The notes below the pieces were generated by a model that saw only the letters and a program-made list of their open reading frames with translations, was not told the origin of the DNA and did not search any database. This document shows positions 54,066 through 62,664 of a stretch of DNA of 64,000 nt, one piece after another (position 1 is the stretch's first letter; each line of letters starts with the position of its first letter). Location of the stretch: the NCBI RefSeq assembly GCF_042956465.1, contig NZ_JBIBGL010000035.1, forward strand, positions 1 through 64,000. The letters are read 5' to 3'. The translations under genes were made by a program, and so were the position numbers. The stretch comes from Embleya sp042956465 (GTDB lineage Bacteria; Actinomycetota; Actinomycetes; Streptomycetales; Streptomycetaceae).

Positions 54066-55298
54066 GTGCGCAGGATCCTCGTCGTCGGTGCCGGCCACTC
54101 CGGGCTTCAGCTCGCGCTGGGGCTCCAGGACCGTGGCTACGACGTCACCGTGATGACCGAGCGGACGCCGGAGGAGATCCGGGCCGGCCGGGTCAGTTCG
54201 ACGCAGATGATGTTCCCCTCGCAACTGGCCCTGGAGGCCGCCCAGGGGCTGGACCTGTGGGACGAGCAGGTGCCCAAGCTGCCGCAGACCGGATTCACCA
54301 TCCCCGGGCCGGACGGCGTGCCGTTCGTGGACTGGCTCGGCGACATGGGCGGGTCCGAGTCGGTCGACCAGCGGGTGAAGATGTCCGCGTGGCTGGACCT
54401 GTTCGCCCGCCGGGGCGGCCACGTGGTGTTGCACCCGGTCTCGGTCGGCGACATCGACTGGTACAGCCGGCACTACGACCTGGTGATCGTCGCGGCGGGC
54501 AAGGGCGAACTGGTCACCATGTTCGACCGCGACCACGAGCGCTCGGTGCACACCGTGCCGCAGCGGCACCTGGCCGTGTCCTACGTGCACGGCGTCACGC
54601 CCCGCCCGGAGGTCGGCCGGCAGGCGGTCCATCTGAACGTGATTCCCGGCTTGGGCGAGTTGTACTACCTGCCCGGGCTCACCCTGTCCGGGCCGTGCGA
54701 GATCATCCTGGTCGAGGCGATACCGGGCGGGCCGTTCGACCGCTTCACCGGTGTCCGCGATCCGCTGGAACACTGGGGGTCCACCCTGGAGTTGATCCGC
54801 ACCCACGCGCCCTGGGACTACGAGCGCACCCGGGCGGCCGAGTTGACCGACGCGCTGGGCGTGCTCAGCGGCGCGTTCACCCCCGTGGTGCGCCGCCCGG
54901 TCGCCGAACTGCCTTCGGGCGGGCTTGCCTTGGGCATCGCCGACGTGGTGGTGGCGAACGACCCGATCACCGGCCAGGGCGCGAACAGCGCGGCCCGTGC
55001 GGCGGCGGTGTACCTGGCCGCGATCGTCGAGCACGGCGACAAGCCGTTCGACCGGGACTGGATGCAGGAGACCTTCGAGCGATTCTGGGCGTACGCCCGG
55101 CACTCGGTGAAGTTCACCACCGCGCTGCTCGCGCCGCCGCCCGAGCACGTGGTGCGGCTCCTCGCGGCCGGCAACGAGCATCAGGAGGTCGCCGACCGGG
55201 TGGCCCGGGCCATCGACACACCGGCCGACTTCGAGAACTTCCTGTACGAGCCGGAGCGGACGAACGCCTACCTGAGCGAGGTCGCCGCGCGGGCCTGA
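54066..55298 (+). CDS. Styrene/indole monooxygenase-family flavoprotein (StyA-like)
   Basis: 410 residues, GTG with AAGGAG about 9 nt upstream. The FAD-binding Rossmann motif is VGAGHSG (7-13). Family features include SSTQMMFPSQLALE (about 43-56), YDLVIVAAGKGEL (about 138-150) and the flavin-binding DPITGQGANSAARAA (about 300-314). StyA-type enzymes epoxidise styrene or indole using FADH2 supplied by a separate reductase (StyB). No flavin reductase gene is in the window, so the partner is elsewhere or shared. Confidence 0.85.
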   Translation: MRRILVVGAGHSGLQLALGLQDRGYDVTVMTERTPEEIRAGRVSSTQMMFPSQLALEAAQGLDLWDEQVPKLPQTGFTIPGPDGVPFVDWLGDMGGSESVDQRVKMSAWLDLFARRGGHVVLHPVSVGDIDWYSRHYDLVIVAAGKGELVTMFDRDHERSVHTVPQRHLAVSYVHGVTPRPEVGRQAVHLNVIPGLGELYYLPGLTLSGPCEIILVEAIPGGPFDRFTGVRDPLEHWGSTLELIRTHAPWDYERTRAAELTDALGVLSGAFTPVVRRPVAELPSGGLALGIADVVVANDPITGQGANSAARAAAVYLAAIVEHGDKPFDRDWMQETFERFWAYARHSVKFTTALLAPPPEHVVRLLAAGNEHQEVADRVARAIDTPADFENFLYEPERTNAYLSEVAARA

Positions 55299-55339
55299 CC
55301 GGCTCGCGAGCGCACGGCCGCCGACCACCCGTTCATTCG

Positions 55340-55442
55340 GGCCCGATTCAGTCGGTGCCGCCGGCCACCGGACTCGGCCGGTCCGTTTCGTCCGGGCCCG
55401 ACTCAGTCGGTCCCGCTCGGTACCGGACTCGGCCGGTCCGAT
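55340..55442. repeat. Two-copy direct repeat of about 47 bp at the end of the monooxygenase gene
   Basis: CGGGCCCGATTCAGTCGGTG...CGGACTCGGCCGGTCCG (55340-55386) and its copy (55396-55442) are about 90% alike. The right copy forms the last codons of the leftward monooxygenase gene; the left copy lies just after its stop. Confidence 0.6.
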
Positions 55443-56932
55443 CTGCGCCCGAAGCGCATTCCCCGGTCCCGGAGGGAGCCGTGTCGGAGCATCAGCACGT
55501 CGCGCGGATAGTTCTGGTGCAGCCGCCAAGGGGTGGTCGGCCCCTGTTTGGGCAACAACGCGGTACCGCGCTGTACATAGCCGGACTTGAGGTCGATCAG
55601 CGGCTCCAGCGGCGCGTCGGCCGCGGGGGCCTGCGGCGTGCACACCTGGTAGCCGTGTGCGTCCATGTGGTTCAGCAGTCGGCATACGTACTCGCCGACC
55701 AGGTCGCACTTGAGCGTCCAGGACGCGTTGGAATAGCCGATCGTGAGCGCGAAGTTGGGCACCCCGGAGAGCATCATGCCCTTGTAGGCCACCGTCCGGG
55801 ACGGTTCGACCGGTGTCCCGTCCACACGCAGCGTCATGCCGCCGAGGGCGAGCAGGTTCAGCCCGGTCGCGGACACCACGATGTCGGCGGGCAGTTCGGC
55901 GCCGGACTCCAGGAGCACGCCGGTCCGGGTGAAGCCGGCGATCGTGTCGGTGACGATCGAGGCGCGCTCGCCGTGCAGGGCGGTGAACAGGTCGCCGTCG
56001 GGGACGAAGCACATGCGCTGGTCCCACGGGTCGTAGCGGGGCGCGAAGTGGGTGTCCACGTCGTAGCCTTCGGGCAGTCGGCGGATCGCCCGCCTGCGCA
56101 GCAGCGACTTCATCAGCGCGGGCGCTCGGCGTGAGACGTGGAAGGCGAGCATGGCCATGCCGATGTTCTTGGCCCGGATCAGCGAATACGCCGTCCGGTC
56201 CGGCAACACCCGGCGCAGCCGCGCGGCCAGCGCGTCGCGCGCGGGCAGCGCCATCACGTAGCCGGGCGAGCGCTGGAGCATGGTCACGTGCGCGGCCGTG
56301 CGGGCCAGCGCGGGGACCAGGGTGACGGCGGTCGCGCCGCTGCCGATCACCACGATCCTTCGGTCGGCGTGGTCCAGATCCTCGGGCCACGCCTGGGGGT
56401 GCACCACCGGGCCGGCGAAGTTCTCGATGCCGGGGAACTCGGGTGTGTAGCCCTGGTCGTAGCGGAAGTAGCCGGTGCATCCGAACAGGAACGAGCAGGT
56501 CAGTTCCACGCTTTCGGCGTCGCCGCCGGCCGGGTCCGTGGCAGGCTCGGTGCCCGAGGGCGTACGAAGGGCCCGGACGGTCCAGCGGGCCGTCTCGGCG
56601 GACCACTCGGCCTCGACCACCCGGTGGCCGAAGCGCACCATCCGGTCCACGCCGTGCTCGCGTGCGGTGTCGCGGATGTAGTCCCGGATCGCCGCGCCTT
56701 CGGCGATCGACTCGGCGGCGGTCCACGGTCGGAACGAGTAGCCCAGGGTGTGCATGTCCGAGTCCGAGCGGATCCCGGGATAGCGGAACAGGTCCCAGGT
56801 TCCGCCGATCGCGTCGCGGCCCTCCAGGATCAGCACCGACTTGCCCGGTGCACGCTGCCGCAGGTGACAGGCGGCGCCGATGCCGGAGAGGCCGGCGCCG
56901 ACGATCAGGACGTCGACGTGTTCCGAGGCCAT
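55403..56932 (-). CDS. Class B flavin monooxygenase (Baeyer-Villiger type)
   Basis: 509 residues. ATG at 56932 has GGGGA 5 nt upstream; ATG at 56944 is an alternative. Two Rossmann motifs, GAGLSG (12-17) for FAD and GSGATA (197-202) for NADPH, flank the Baeyer-Villiger fingerprint FAGPVVHPQAWPE (FxGxxxHxxxWP, about 172-184). The enzyme should insert oxygen next to a ketone or oxidise a heteroatom. It has the GGTWDLFRYPGIRSD segment of the family. A 17-bp palindrome upstream (57069-57085) may be an operator. Confidence 0.88.
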   Translation of the reverse strand: MASEHVDVLIVGAGLSGIGAACHLRQRAPGKSVLILEGRDAIGGTWDLFRYPGIRSDSDMHTLGYSFRPWTAAESIAEGAAIRDYIRDTAREHGVDRMVRFGHRVVEAEWSAETARWTVRALRTPSGTEPATDPAGGDAESVELTCSFLFGCTGYFRYDQGYTPEFPGIENFAGPVVHPQAWPEDLDHADRRIVVIGSGATAVTLVPALARTAAHVTMLQRSPGYVMALPARDALAARLRRVLPDRTAYSLIRAKNIGMAMLAFHVSRRAPALMKSLLRRRAIRRLPEGYDVDTHFAPRYDPWDQRMCFVPDGDLFTALHGERASIVTDTIAGFTRTGVLLESGAELPADIVVSATGLNLLALGGMTLRVDGTPVEPSRTVAYKGMMLSGVPNFALTIGYSNASWTLKCDLVGEYVCRLLNHMDAHGYQVCTPQAPAADAPLEPLIDLKSGYVQRGTALLPKQGPTTPWRLHQNYPRDVLMLRHGSLRDRGMRFGRRSDRPSPVPSGTD

Positions 56933-57068
56933 GCCAGTCCCCATTTCGCGATCGGACGCGTGCGGGTCGTCCGAGACCGGACCATGCGTACGACACCCGG
57001 GGTCGGCCGGCGCACACGCCTACCGGGTAGTGGTGGCCCGGTCACCGTATCGACGTGTTGTCGAAGTG

Positions 57069-57085
57069 GTCAACACTGTGTCGAC
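57069..57085. promoter_or_regulatory. TetR-type palindrome upstream of the Baeyer-Villiger-type monooxygenase gene
   Basis: GTCAACACTGTGTCGAC is a 17-bp palindrome with one mismatched pair, centred 145 bp upstream of the monooxygenase start. A related GACGTGTTGTC element lies just to its left. TetR-family regulators often control such genes, but none is encoded nearby. Confidence 0.5.
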
Positions 57086-57219
57086 TCGGTCGACGCACGG
57101 TAGCGTTCGAGAGTGACCGACACCCCTGCCGACGATGGGAGTGCGCAACACCCCGGTGGACTCGACTTCGACCTCGGAGGGGCTGTCTTCGGGCCCGGCG
57201 GCATTTGCCGGACTTTGCC

Positions 57220-57262
57220 AGTGGTCCAGACCTATTGACCGTAAGGTCTGGACCACTTTACG
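57220..57262 (+). promoter_or_regulatory. Chitinase promoter with inverted DasR/chitinase-type operators
   Basis: AGTGGTCCAGACCT (57220-57233) and its exact inverse AGGTCTGGACCACT (57244-57257) flank TATTGACCGT. TTGACC (57235-57240) and TTTACG (57257-57262) make a plausible -35/-10 pair with 16-bp spacing. The right operator therefore fills the spacer, a layout suited to repression by DasR or a similar protein. Confidence 0.75.
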
Positions 57263-57380
57263 GTCGTGGCAATCGCACCACGTGAATCTCCGGGCCCGTC
57301 CCCGCCCGGGAGGCAGGCGTGCCACGCAGGACGTTCCTTCCGTGCCCGGTCGTGCTCGAAGTGCCGAAAGGGAATCGAGC

Positions 57381-58478
57381 ATGATGGGTCGCACGTCACG
57401 CCTTCTGGGGGCCGCCCTCGCGGTCGCCTTCACCGTTGCCGGGTCGGTCGCGGCCGCACCGAACAACGCCGACACGAACCGTACTTCGCCTTCGACGAAG
57501 CGCGCGAGCGCGCCGGTGGGCAGCACCTGCGCGGTCAAGTCGAAGCCCGCGGGCAAGGTGCTCCAGGGCTACTGGGAGAACTGGGACGGTGCGGTGAACG
57601 GTGTGCACCCGCCGTTCGGCTGGACCCCGATCACCGACTCGCGGATCGCCGCACACGGCTACAACGTGCTCAACGCCGCCTTCCCGGTCATCCTCGGCGA
57701 CGGCACCGCGCTGTGGCAGGACGGGATGGACTCGACCGTCAAGGTCGCCACGCCTACCGAGATGTGTCAGGCCAAGGAGGCCGGCGCCACCATCCTGATG
57801 TCCATCGGCGGGGCGGCGGCCGGCATCGACCTCAACTCCCGCGCCGTCGCGGACCGGTTCATCGCGACCATCGTGCCGATCCTCAAGACCTACAACTTCG
57901 ACGGCATCGACATCGACATCGAGACCGGCCTGGTCGGCGGCGGCAACATCAACACACTGTCCACCTCGCAGGCCAACCTGGTGCACATCATCGACGGCAT
58001 CCTCGCCCAGATGCCGAGCAACTTCGGCCTGACCATGGCCCCCGAGACGGCCTATGTCACCGGCGGCAGCGTGGTCTACGGCTCGATCTGGGGCGCGTAC
58101 CTGCCGATCGTGAAGAAGTACGCGGACAACGGTCGGCTGTGGTGGCTGAACATGCAGTACTACAACGGCAACATGTACGGCTGCTCGGGCGACTCGTACT
58201 CCGCCGGCACGGTCGCCGGCTTCACCGCGCAGACGGACTGCCTCAACCGCGGGCTGGTCGTGCAGGGCACCACGATCAAGGTGCCCCTCGACAAGCAGGT
58301 TCCCGGGCTGCCCGCGCAACCGGGCGCGGGCGGCGGCTACATGACGCCGTCTCAGGTCGCCCAGGCATGGAACCGCTACAGCGGCGGCCTCAAGGGCCTG
58401 ATGACCTGGTCGCTGAACTGGGACGGCTCCAAGAACTGGTCCTTCGGCAACAACGTCAAGGCCCTCCAGGGTCGCTGA
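57381..58478 (+). CDS. Secreted GH18 chitinase (single domain)
   Basis: 365 residues, ATG with AAAGGGA about 8 nt upstream. The Sec signal is cut near GSVAAA-P (about residue 26), followed by a Ser/Thr-rich linker. The GH18 catalytic domain starts at GKVLQGYWENWDG (about 58-70). The catalytic motif is DGIDIDIE (174-181, acid Glu181), with MSIGGAAAG before it and MTWSLNWD at the end, as in small Streptomyces GH18 chitinases. It has no binding module, so it differs from the modular chitinase of this window and may act on soluble or amorphous chitin. Confidence 0.93.
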   Translation: MMGRTSRLLGAALAVAFTVAGSVAAAPNNADTNRTSPSTKRASAPVGSTCAVKSKPAGKVLQGYWENWDGAVNGVHPPFGWTPITDSRIAAHGYNVLNAAFPVILGDGTALWQDGMDSTVKVATPTEMCQAKEAGATILMSIGGAAAGIDLNSRAVADRFIATIVPILKTYNFDGIDIDIETGLVGGGNINTLSTSQANLVHIIDGILAQMPSNFGLTMAPETAYVTGGSVVYGSIWGAYLPIVKKYADNGRLWWLNMQYYNGNMYGCSGDSYSAGTVAGFTAQTDCLNRGLVVQGTTIKVPLDKQVPGLPAQPGAGGGYMTPSQVAQAWNRYSGGLKGLMTWSLNWDGSKNWSFGNNVKALQGR

Positions 58479-58496
58479 CCGCACACCGGCGCTGCG

Positions 58497-58536
58497 GATC
58501 GCGGCGGTACCGCCGATGGCCGGTACCGCCGCGATC
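58497..58536. terminator. Terminator between chitinase and SDR genes
   Basis: A perfect 16-bp stem (GATCGCGGCGGTACCG and its inverse) with an 8-nt loop, 18 bp after the chitinase stop. It lies between convergent genes. Confidence 0.8.
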
Positions 58537-58699
58537 GATGCGGTTGCGCGGCTGTCCGCCACCGCCGTCGAGGAGGGCCGGGGCCTGTCCTCGATGAGCG
58601 GCAGCCCGGCCGCCCCCGCCTACCGTCCACCGGCCCGGCGGCCGGGTCGGGCCGCTTCGGGCTCGGGTGCTCGGCCCCTCGATCCCTCCGTGCGGCGGG

Positions 58700-59482
58700 T
58701 CAGGTGCGCAGATGGGAAGCGCCGTTGAGGTCGAGGATGGTGCCGGAGGCCCATTCCGCGTCCGGGGAGGCCAGCCACACGACGGCCGCCGCGATCTCGG
58801 CGGGATCGGCGACCCGGCCGAACGGGCTCTGGGCCCGAATGGCGGCGCCCTCCGCACCGGACAGGCGGTGCGCCACCCGGTCGGTGTCGATGAAGCCGGG
58901 AGCAATCGAGGCGACCGCGATCCGGTGCGGGGCGAGGGCCACCGCCAGGGACTGACCGAGTGCGTGCAGGCCGGCCTTGGTCGCACCGTAGGCCGGATGA
59001 TCCGGTTCACCACGGAACGCGCCGCGTGAGCCGACGTTGACGATCCGCCCGCCGGTGCCACGCGTGATCATCCCGCGGGCGACGAGGTGGCTCAGCCCGG
59101 CGGCGCCGACCAGGTTCACCGCGACGTGCCGCTGCCAGGCCGCGACCCACTCGGCATACCCGGTGTCGACGGGCGGGTGCGGCGTGTTCACCGCGGCGTT
59201 GTTGACCAGGACATCGATCCCGCCCAGCGCCTTCTCCGCCTCGGCCACCAGCCGCTCCACCTCGTCCGGTTCGGCGACATCCGCGCCGACCGACACGTGG
59301 CCTCGGCCCGCCAGATCGGCCACCGTGGTCTCGGCTTCCTCCCGCCGCGACCCGTAGTGCACGGCCACCCGGTCACCCTGCGCCGCGAACGCCAGGGCGA
59401 TCGCGCGTCCCAGACCCCGCGCGGCACCGGTGACCAACACCCGCCGGCCCGTGGCCGGGAAGGCCCGTGGTTCGTCGGACAC
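58700..59482 (-). CDS. Short-chain dehydrogenase/reductase (SDR)
   Basis: 260 residues, GTG at 59482 with GAGAAGG upstream. The cofactor motif is TGAARGLG (18-25) and NNAA occurs at about 94-97. The catalytic residues are Ser152 (VGSRGAF), Tyr165 and Lys169 (YGATK). It resembles 3-oxoacyl-ACP reductase-type classical SDRs. The aspartate/arginine region VHYGSRR after the second strand suggests NADPH. The substrate is unknown. Confidence 0.88.
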   Translation of the reverse strand: MSDEPRAFPATGRRVLVTGAARGLGRAIALAFAAQGDRVAVHYGSRREEAETTVADLAGRGHVSVGADVAEPDEVERLVAEAEKALGGIDVLVNNAAVNTPHPPVDTGYAEWVAAWQRHVAVNLVGAAGLSHLVARGMITRGTGGRIVNVGSRGAFRGEPDHPAYGATKAGLHALGQSLAVALAPHRIAVASIAPGFIDTDRVAHRLSGAEGAAIRAQSPFGRVADPAEIAAAVVWLASPDAEWASGTILDLNGASHLRT

Positions 59483-59589
59483 GACCTTCTCCTCTGCTGC
59501 CGTCTCGAAGGCATCCGAGCCTACGCGGCGTCGCAACCGGGCCGTCGCCGGGAGCCGGCCACCGCCGAGTGTCGAGGAGAGGGGCGGCG

Positions 59590-59862
59590 TCAGGTTCCGT
59601 CGATCTGCAATTCGACGAACACGTCCGGATCGAACGGGACCCAGCGGGCCGGGCGATCGCTGCCCACGATCCGCAGGCGGCACCAGTCCTGCCCACGATC
59701 GCCGTGCCACCGGGCGTTGATTCGCCCGAGCGCCCAACTGCCGTCGCGATTACGGATTTCCACCGGCTCGTAGACGCGGCGGATCTCCTCCTCCGGAGGA
59801 GCTTGCACCCACGTGGTCTCCGGGCCGTCGGCCGTGGACCGCTCTCGATGATCATTCGGCAC
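59590..59862 (-). CDS. Small hypothetical protein
   Basis: About 90 residues from GTG at 59862 (CAGGGGTGG upstream). The N-terminus is polar (MPNDHRERSTADGPETTW). The rest reads as a small beta-rich domain: RRVYEPVEIRNRDGSWALGR and ARWHGDRGQDWCRLRIVG, ending in FVELQIDGT. A possible role as an SH3-like or DNA/RNA-associated domain cannot be tested here. It stands alone. Confidence 0.6.
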   Translation of the reverse strand: MPNDHRERSTADGPETTWVQAPPEEEIRRVYEPVEIRNRDGSWALGRINARWHGDRGQDWCRLRIVGSDRPARWVPFDPDVFVELQIDGT

Positions 59863-60285
59863 AGTTCCACCCCTGATCCACAGGCGACGGAGCGGTCTCG
59901 TCCGAGTCGAATCCGTCGAAACCAGGCTTCTACACATCTGTAGAAACCATACATCAAGCCCATCGGCGTCCGTTGCCCCCCATCACCGCACCCGACCGGG
60001 CCGGGCACGGGCAGCGGCCCGGACGCAACGGGTCGGGCGGTAGGGCCCGTTCGCCGTACGTCGGTCGCGCGCACCGGCCGCGAGACCGCGTGCCCGACCC
60101 GGCGGGACCGGTTTCGGCGCGCGATCGGGCGGCGGTGGTGACACAGTGGCGGTAAAGGATCTTCGTGTGGCCCGGTCGCAGGCGCGACCGGCGGGGCCGA
60201 GCGGCGTCGGTTGCACCGCTGCCCGCCACGAAGGTCGTCTCCGCGGCGATCCCCGGATCGAGACCATTCGCGAGCGAGGCGACGC

Positions 60286-61095
60286 ATGACAACCAAGCGC
60301 ACACCCGTCGTGTTCATCCATGGCCTGTGGCTGCATTCGACCAGTTGGCGAGCCTGGGCCGAGCGGTTTCGCGACGCGGGATACGAACCGCTGATGCCGG
60401 AGTGGCCCGGTGTTCCCGCCACCGTCCTGGCGGCCCGCCGACAGCCGGAGGAGCAGGGCGGCGTCGGTCTCGCGGAGATCGCCGAGGCGCACGTCCGGGT
60501 GATCCGCGAGCTGCCCTCCCCGCCCGTCCTGGTCGGTCACTCCGTCGGCGGCTTCATCGCCCAGCGGTTGTTGGGCGAGGGGCTCGCCGCAGCGGCGGTG
60601 GCGATCTGTCCCGGCCAGATCAAGGGGGTCAAGGCGGTCGGTCCGGCCCAGGCGAAGTCGACGTTCCCGTTCCTGCGCAATCCCGCCAACACCAAGCGCG
60701 CGGTGTCGCTGAATCAGGACCGGTTCCGCTACGCCTTCGCCAACGCCGTCTCCCGCAAGGAGTCCGAGGACCTGTTCGCGGCGTGGACGATCCCCAGCCC
60801 GGCCCGGCCGCTCTTCCAGTTGGCGCTGGGCAACCTCACCCCGAACTCGGCCGCGCGGGTGGCCACCGAGAACCAGTCCCGCGGACCGCTCCTGCTGCTG
60901 TCCGGGAAGCTGGACCACACCGTGCCGGACGTGCTGACCCGCGCCACCTTCAAGCGATACGGCAAGTCCCGTGCCACCACCGAATATCGCTGTTTCGACA
61001 ACCGCGGCCACTCGCTGATCGTCGACCACGGTTGGCCCGACATCGCGGACGCCTCGCTGACCTGGCTCGCCGACGCCGGCTTCCCGCGGGCCTGA
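60286..61095 (+). CDS. Alpha/beta hydrolase
   Basis: 269 residues, ATG with GCGAGGCGA upstream. The oxyanion motif is FIHGLW (10-15), the nucleophile elbow GHSVGG has Ser86, and Asp210 and His242 (NRGHS) complete the triad. It belongs to the broad alpha/beta-hydrolase group (non-haem haloperoxidase or lactonase-like annotations are common). No neighbour reveals the substrate. Confidence 0.85.
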   Translation: MTTKRTPVVFIHGLWLHSTSWRAWAERFRDAGYEPLMPEWPGVPATVLAARRQPEEQGGVGLAEIAEAHVRVIRELPSPPVLVGHSVGGFIAQRLLGEGLAAAAVAICPGQIKGVKAVGPAQAKSTFPFLRNPANTKRAVSLNQDRFRYAFANAVSRKESEDLFAAWTIPSPARPLFQLALGNLTPNSAARVATENQSRGPLLLLSGKLDHTVPDVLTRATFKRYGKSRATTEYRCFDNRGHSLIVDHGWPDIADASLTWLADAGFPRA

Positions 61096-61117
61096 TCCGC
61101 GACAGGTCCCGATCGCC

Positions 61118-61137
61118 CCCGGCGCGGCGGCGCCGGG
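61118..61137. terminator. Small terminator between convergent genes
   Basis: CCCGGCGC pairs perfectly with GCGCCGGG around a 4-nt loop, between the hydrolase and methyltransferase stops. Confidence 0.65.
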
Positions 61138-61151
61138 TGTGCCGAGTCGGG

Positions 61152-62357
61152 TCACTCGCTCGGGGGCGGTGTCCACTCGTGGGCCGGCGCGACGAGCGGA
61201 TGGTCGGGGGTGCGGTACCAGGGTTGTTGCTCGACCGTGTCGTCGTCGGCGAGGCGTACGGTGAGGCCGAAGTCGTGAATGGTGGGACGGCCCTGGGAAT
61301 GCCACCAGTACCAGGTCGCCTCGACCTCGTCCCACAACCGGCGGGGGCCGGATTGGCGAATCGTCGGCGGCTCGCCGACGGCGAAGTGGGCGGCGGCGAT
61401 CGAGTGGCCGTGCCCCGTGTCGGCGCCGTAGAGCCACAGCGTGCCGCCGAGCGCGCCGTGCAACACCGGGCGGGCCAGGCAATCGGGCACACACAGGCCC
61501 AGCACCAGGGCCACCGGGTCGAACGGGCCGCCCACCACGTCGTCGTAGCCGAGTGTGGTGGTGGTCGGATGCGCGTAGGCGGCCCAGTCCTCGGGGAGCG
61601 CGGCGCCGCCGTAGCGGCCCCAGTGCGGGTGATGCGCGCGCAGCTTCATGAACGCGGTGGCCAGGGTGAACGGGCCGCTGGCGGTGCGGCGATCCGGGTC
61701 GACGACCAGGCGCAGCGCGCAGTCGCCGCTGCCGTAGTCGGTGCCCCACGGGAGCACGATCACCGCGCCCGGCGCGGCCTGTTCGACCCACGCCGACGGC
61801 ACGCGCCGGACTCCCGCGGTGACTTGGATGCGTTCGTACGGGCTGCCCGCCGGGTGGCCGAGCGTGCCGTCGCCGGTGACCACCTCGACGAAGTTGCCGA
61901 ATCCGGCTGCGGCCAGGTTCTCCCGTGCGCGGCGGGCCAGTTGCGGGTCGACCTCGATCGAGGTCACCCGGCAGCCGCGCGCCGCCAGCAGGCCGGCGCT
62001 GTAGCCGGTCCCGGTGCCGACCTCCAACACCCGCATGCCCGGCGCCGCGTCCAGGTCGTAGAGCATCTCCGCGAGGGTGGACGGCGTGGAGGCCGACGAG
62101 GTGGCCAGCCGCCCGGCGGCGGCGCCGGTGTGCCGGCCGTCGTCCCACTGGGTCACCAGCGCCCGATCCGAATAGACCGCCCGGCGCCAGGCCTCCGGAT
62201 CGCGATCGCGGTCCAACGGCGCGTCGCTGTCGTCCGGCCAGATCCGGGCGGGCACGAAGTCCTCGCGGGCCACCATGCCGAACACCGATTCCCAGCCCGC
62301 CGGAAGAACGTCCTTGCCCTTCAGCAGGGCCGTGAGTGTGTCGGGCCCCACCGTCAT
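61152..62357 (-). CDS. Protein-L-isoaspartate O-methyltransferase-like protein
   Basis: 401 residues from ATG at 62357; a GTG at 62432 is also possible, and neither has a clear ribosome site. The N-terminal two thirds fit PCMT-type methyltransferases: REDFVPARIWPDD (about 31-43), a STPSTLAEMLYDLD entry segment, the SAM motif VLEVGTGTGYS (110-120) and the post-motif VTSIEVDPQLARRARENL. The C-terminal 180 residues are an extra domain without a name I recognise. In Actinobacteria such enlarged PCMT-like proteins often modify peptides or act in unknown pathways. No precursor peptide gene is visible nearby. Confidence 0.8.
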   Translation of the reverse strand: MTVGPDTLTALLKGKDVLPAGWESVFGMVAREDFVPARIWPDDSDAPLDRDRDPEAWRRAVYSDRALVTQWDDGRHTGAAAGRLATSSASTPSTLAEMLYDLDAAPGMRVLEVGTGTGYSAGLLAARGCRVTSIEVDPQLARRARENLAAAGFGNFVEVVTGDGTLGHPAGSPYERIQVTAGVRRVPSAWVEQAAPGAVIVLPWGTDYGSGDCALRLVVDPDRRTASGPFTLATAFMKLRAHHPHWGRYGGAALPEDWAAYAHPTTTTLGYDDVVGGPFDPVALVLGLCVPDCLARPVLHGALGGTLWLYGADTGHGHSIAAAHFAVGEPPTIRQSGPRRLWDEVEATWYWWHSQGRPTIHDFGLTVRLADDDTVEQQPWYRTPDHPLVAPAHEWTPPPSE

Positions 62358-62664
62358 GACACGAACCGTCGATCGGATAAGACGGACTGACCGAGCATCG
62401 TGAACCAACCTTTCCGGAGGTCGACTACTCACCGCACCCTAGGAACCCCGAAGCGTAATCGTCAAGGCACCAAAGGAACTTGCCGTGCCAACGAAGCACC
62501 ACCCGCAGGAGTGCCCGGATCCGGGCAGCACGACGGTCCGTCGGACCGGCGACGGGCCGATGCGAGCGCTCGGTGGTGTGAAGTCACGGCGTACCCACGG
62601 CGGTTGATCGGTTCGGGCGGGGAGGTCCCGGCGGTGCGGTCCTGCCGCCGACCGACCGGCCCGC

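Noticed and set aside
57113..57238. 41-codon frame (MTDTPADDG...) between the monooxygenase and chitinase 2, possibly a remnant of a divergent regulator
   Set aside because: Too short, weak codon bias and no helix-turn-helix motif. It runs into the chitinase operator.
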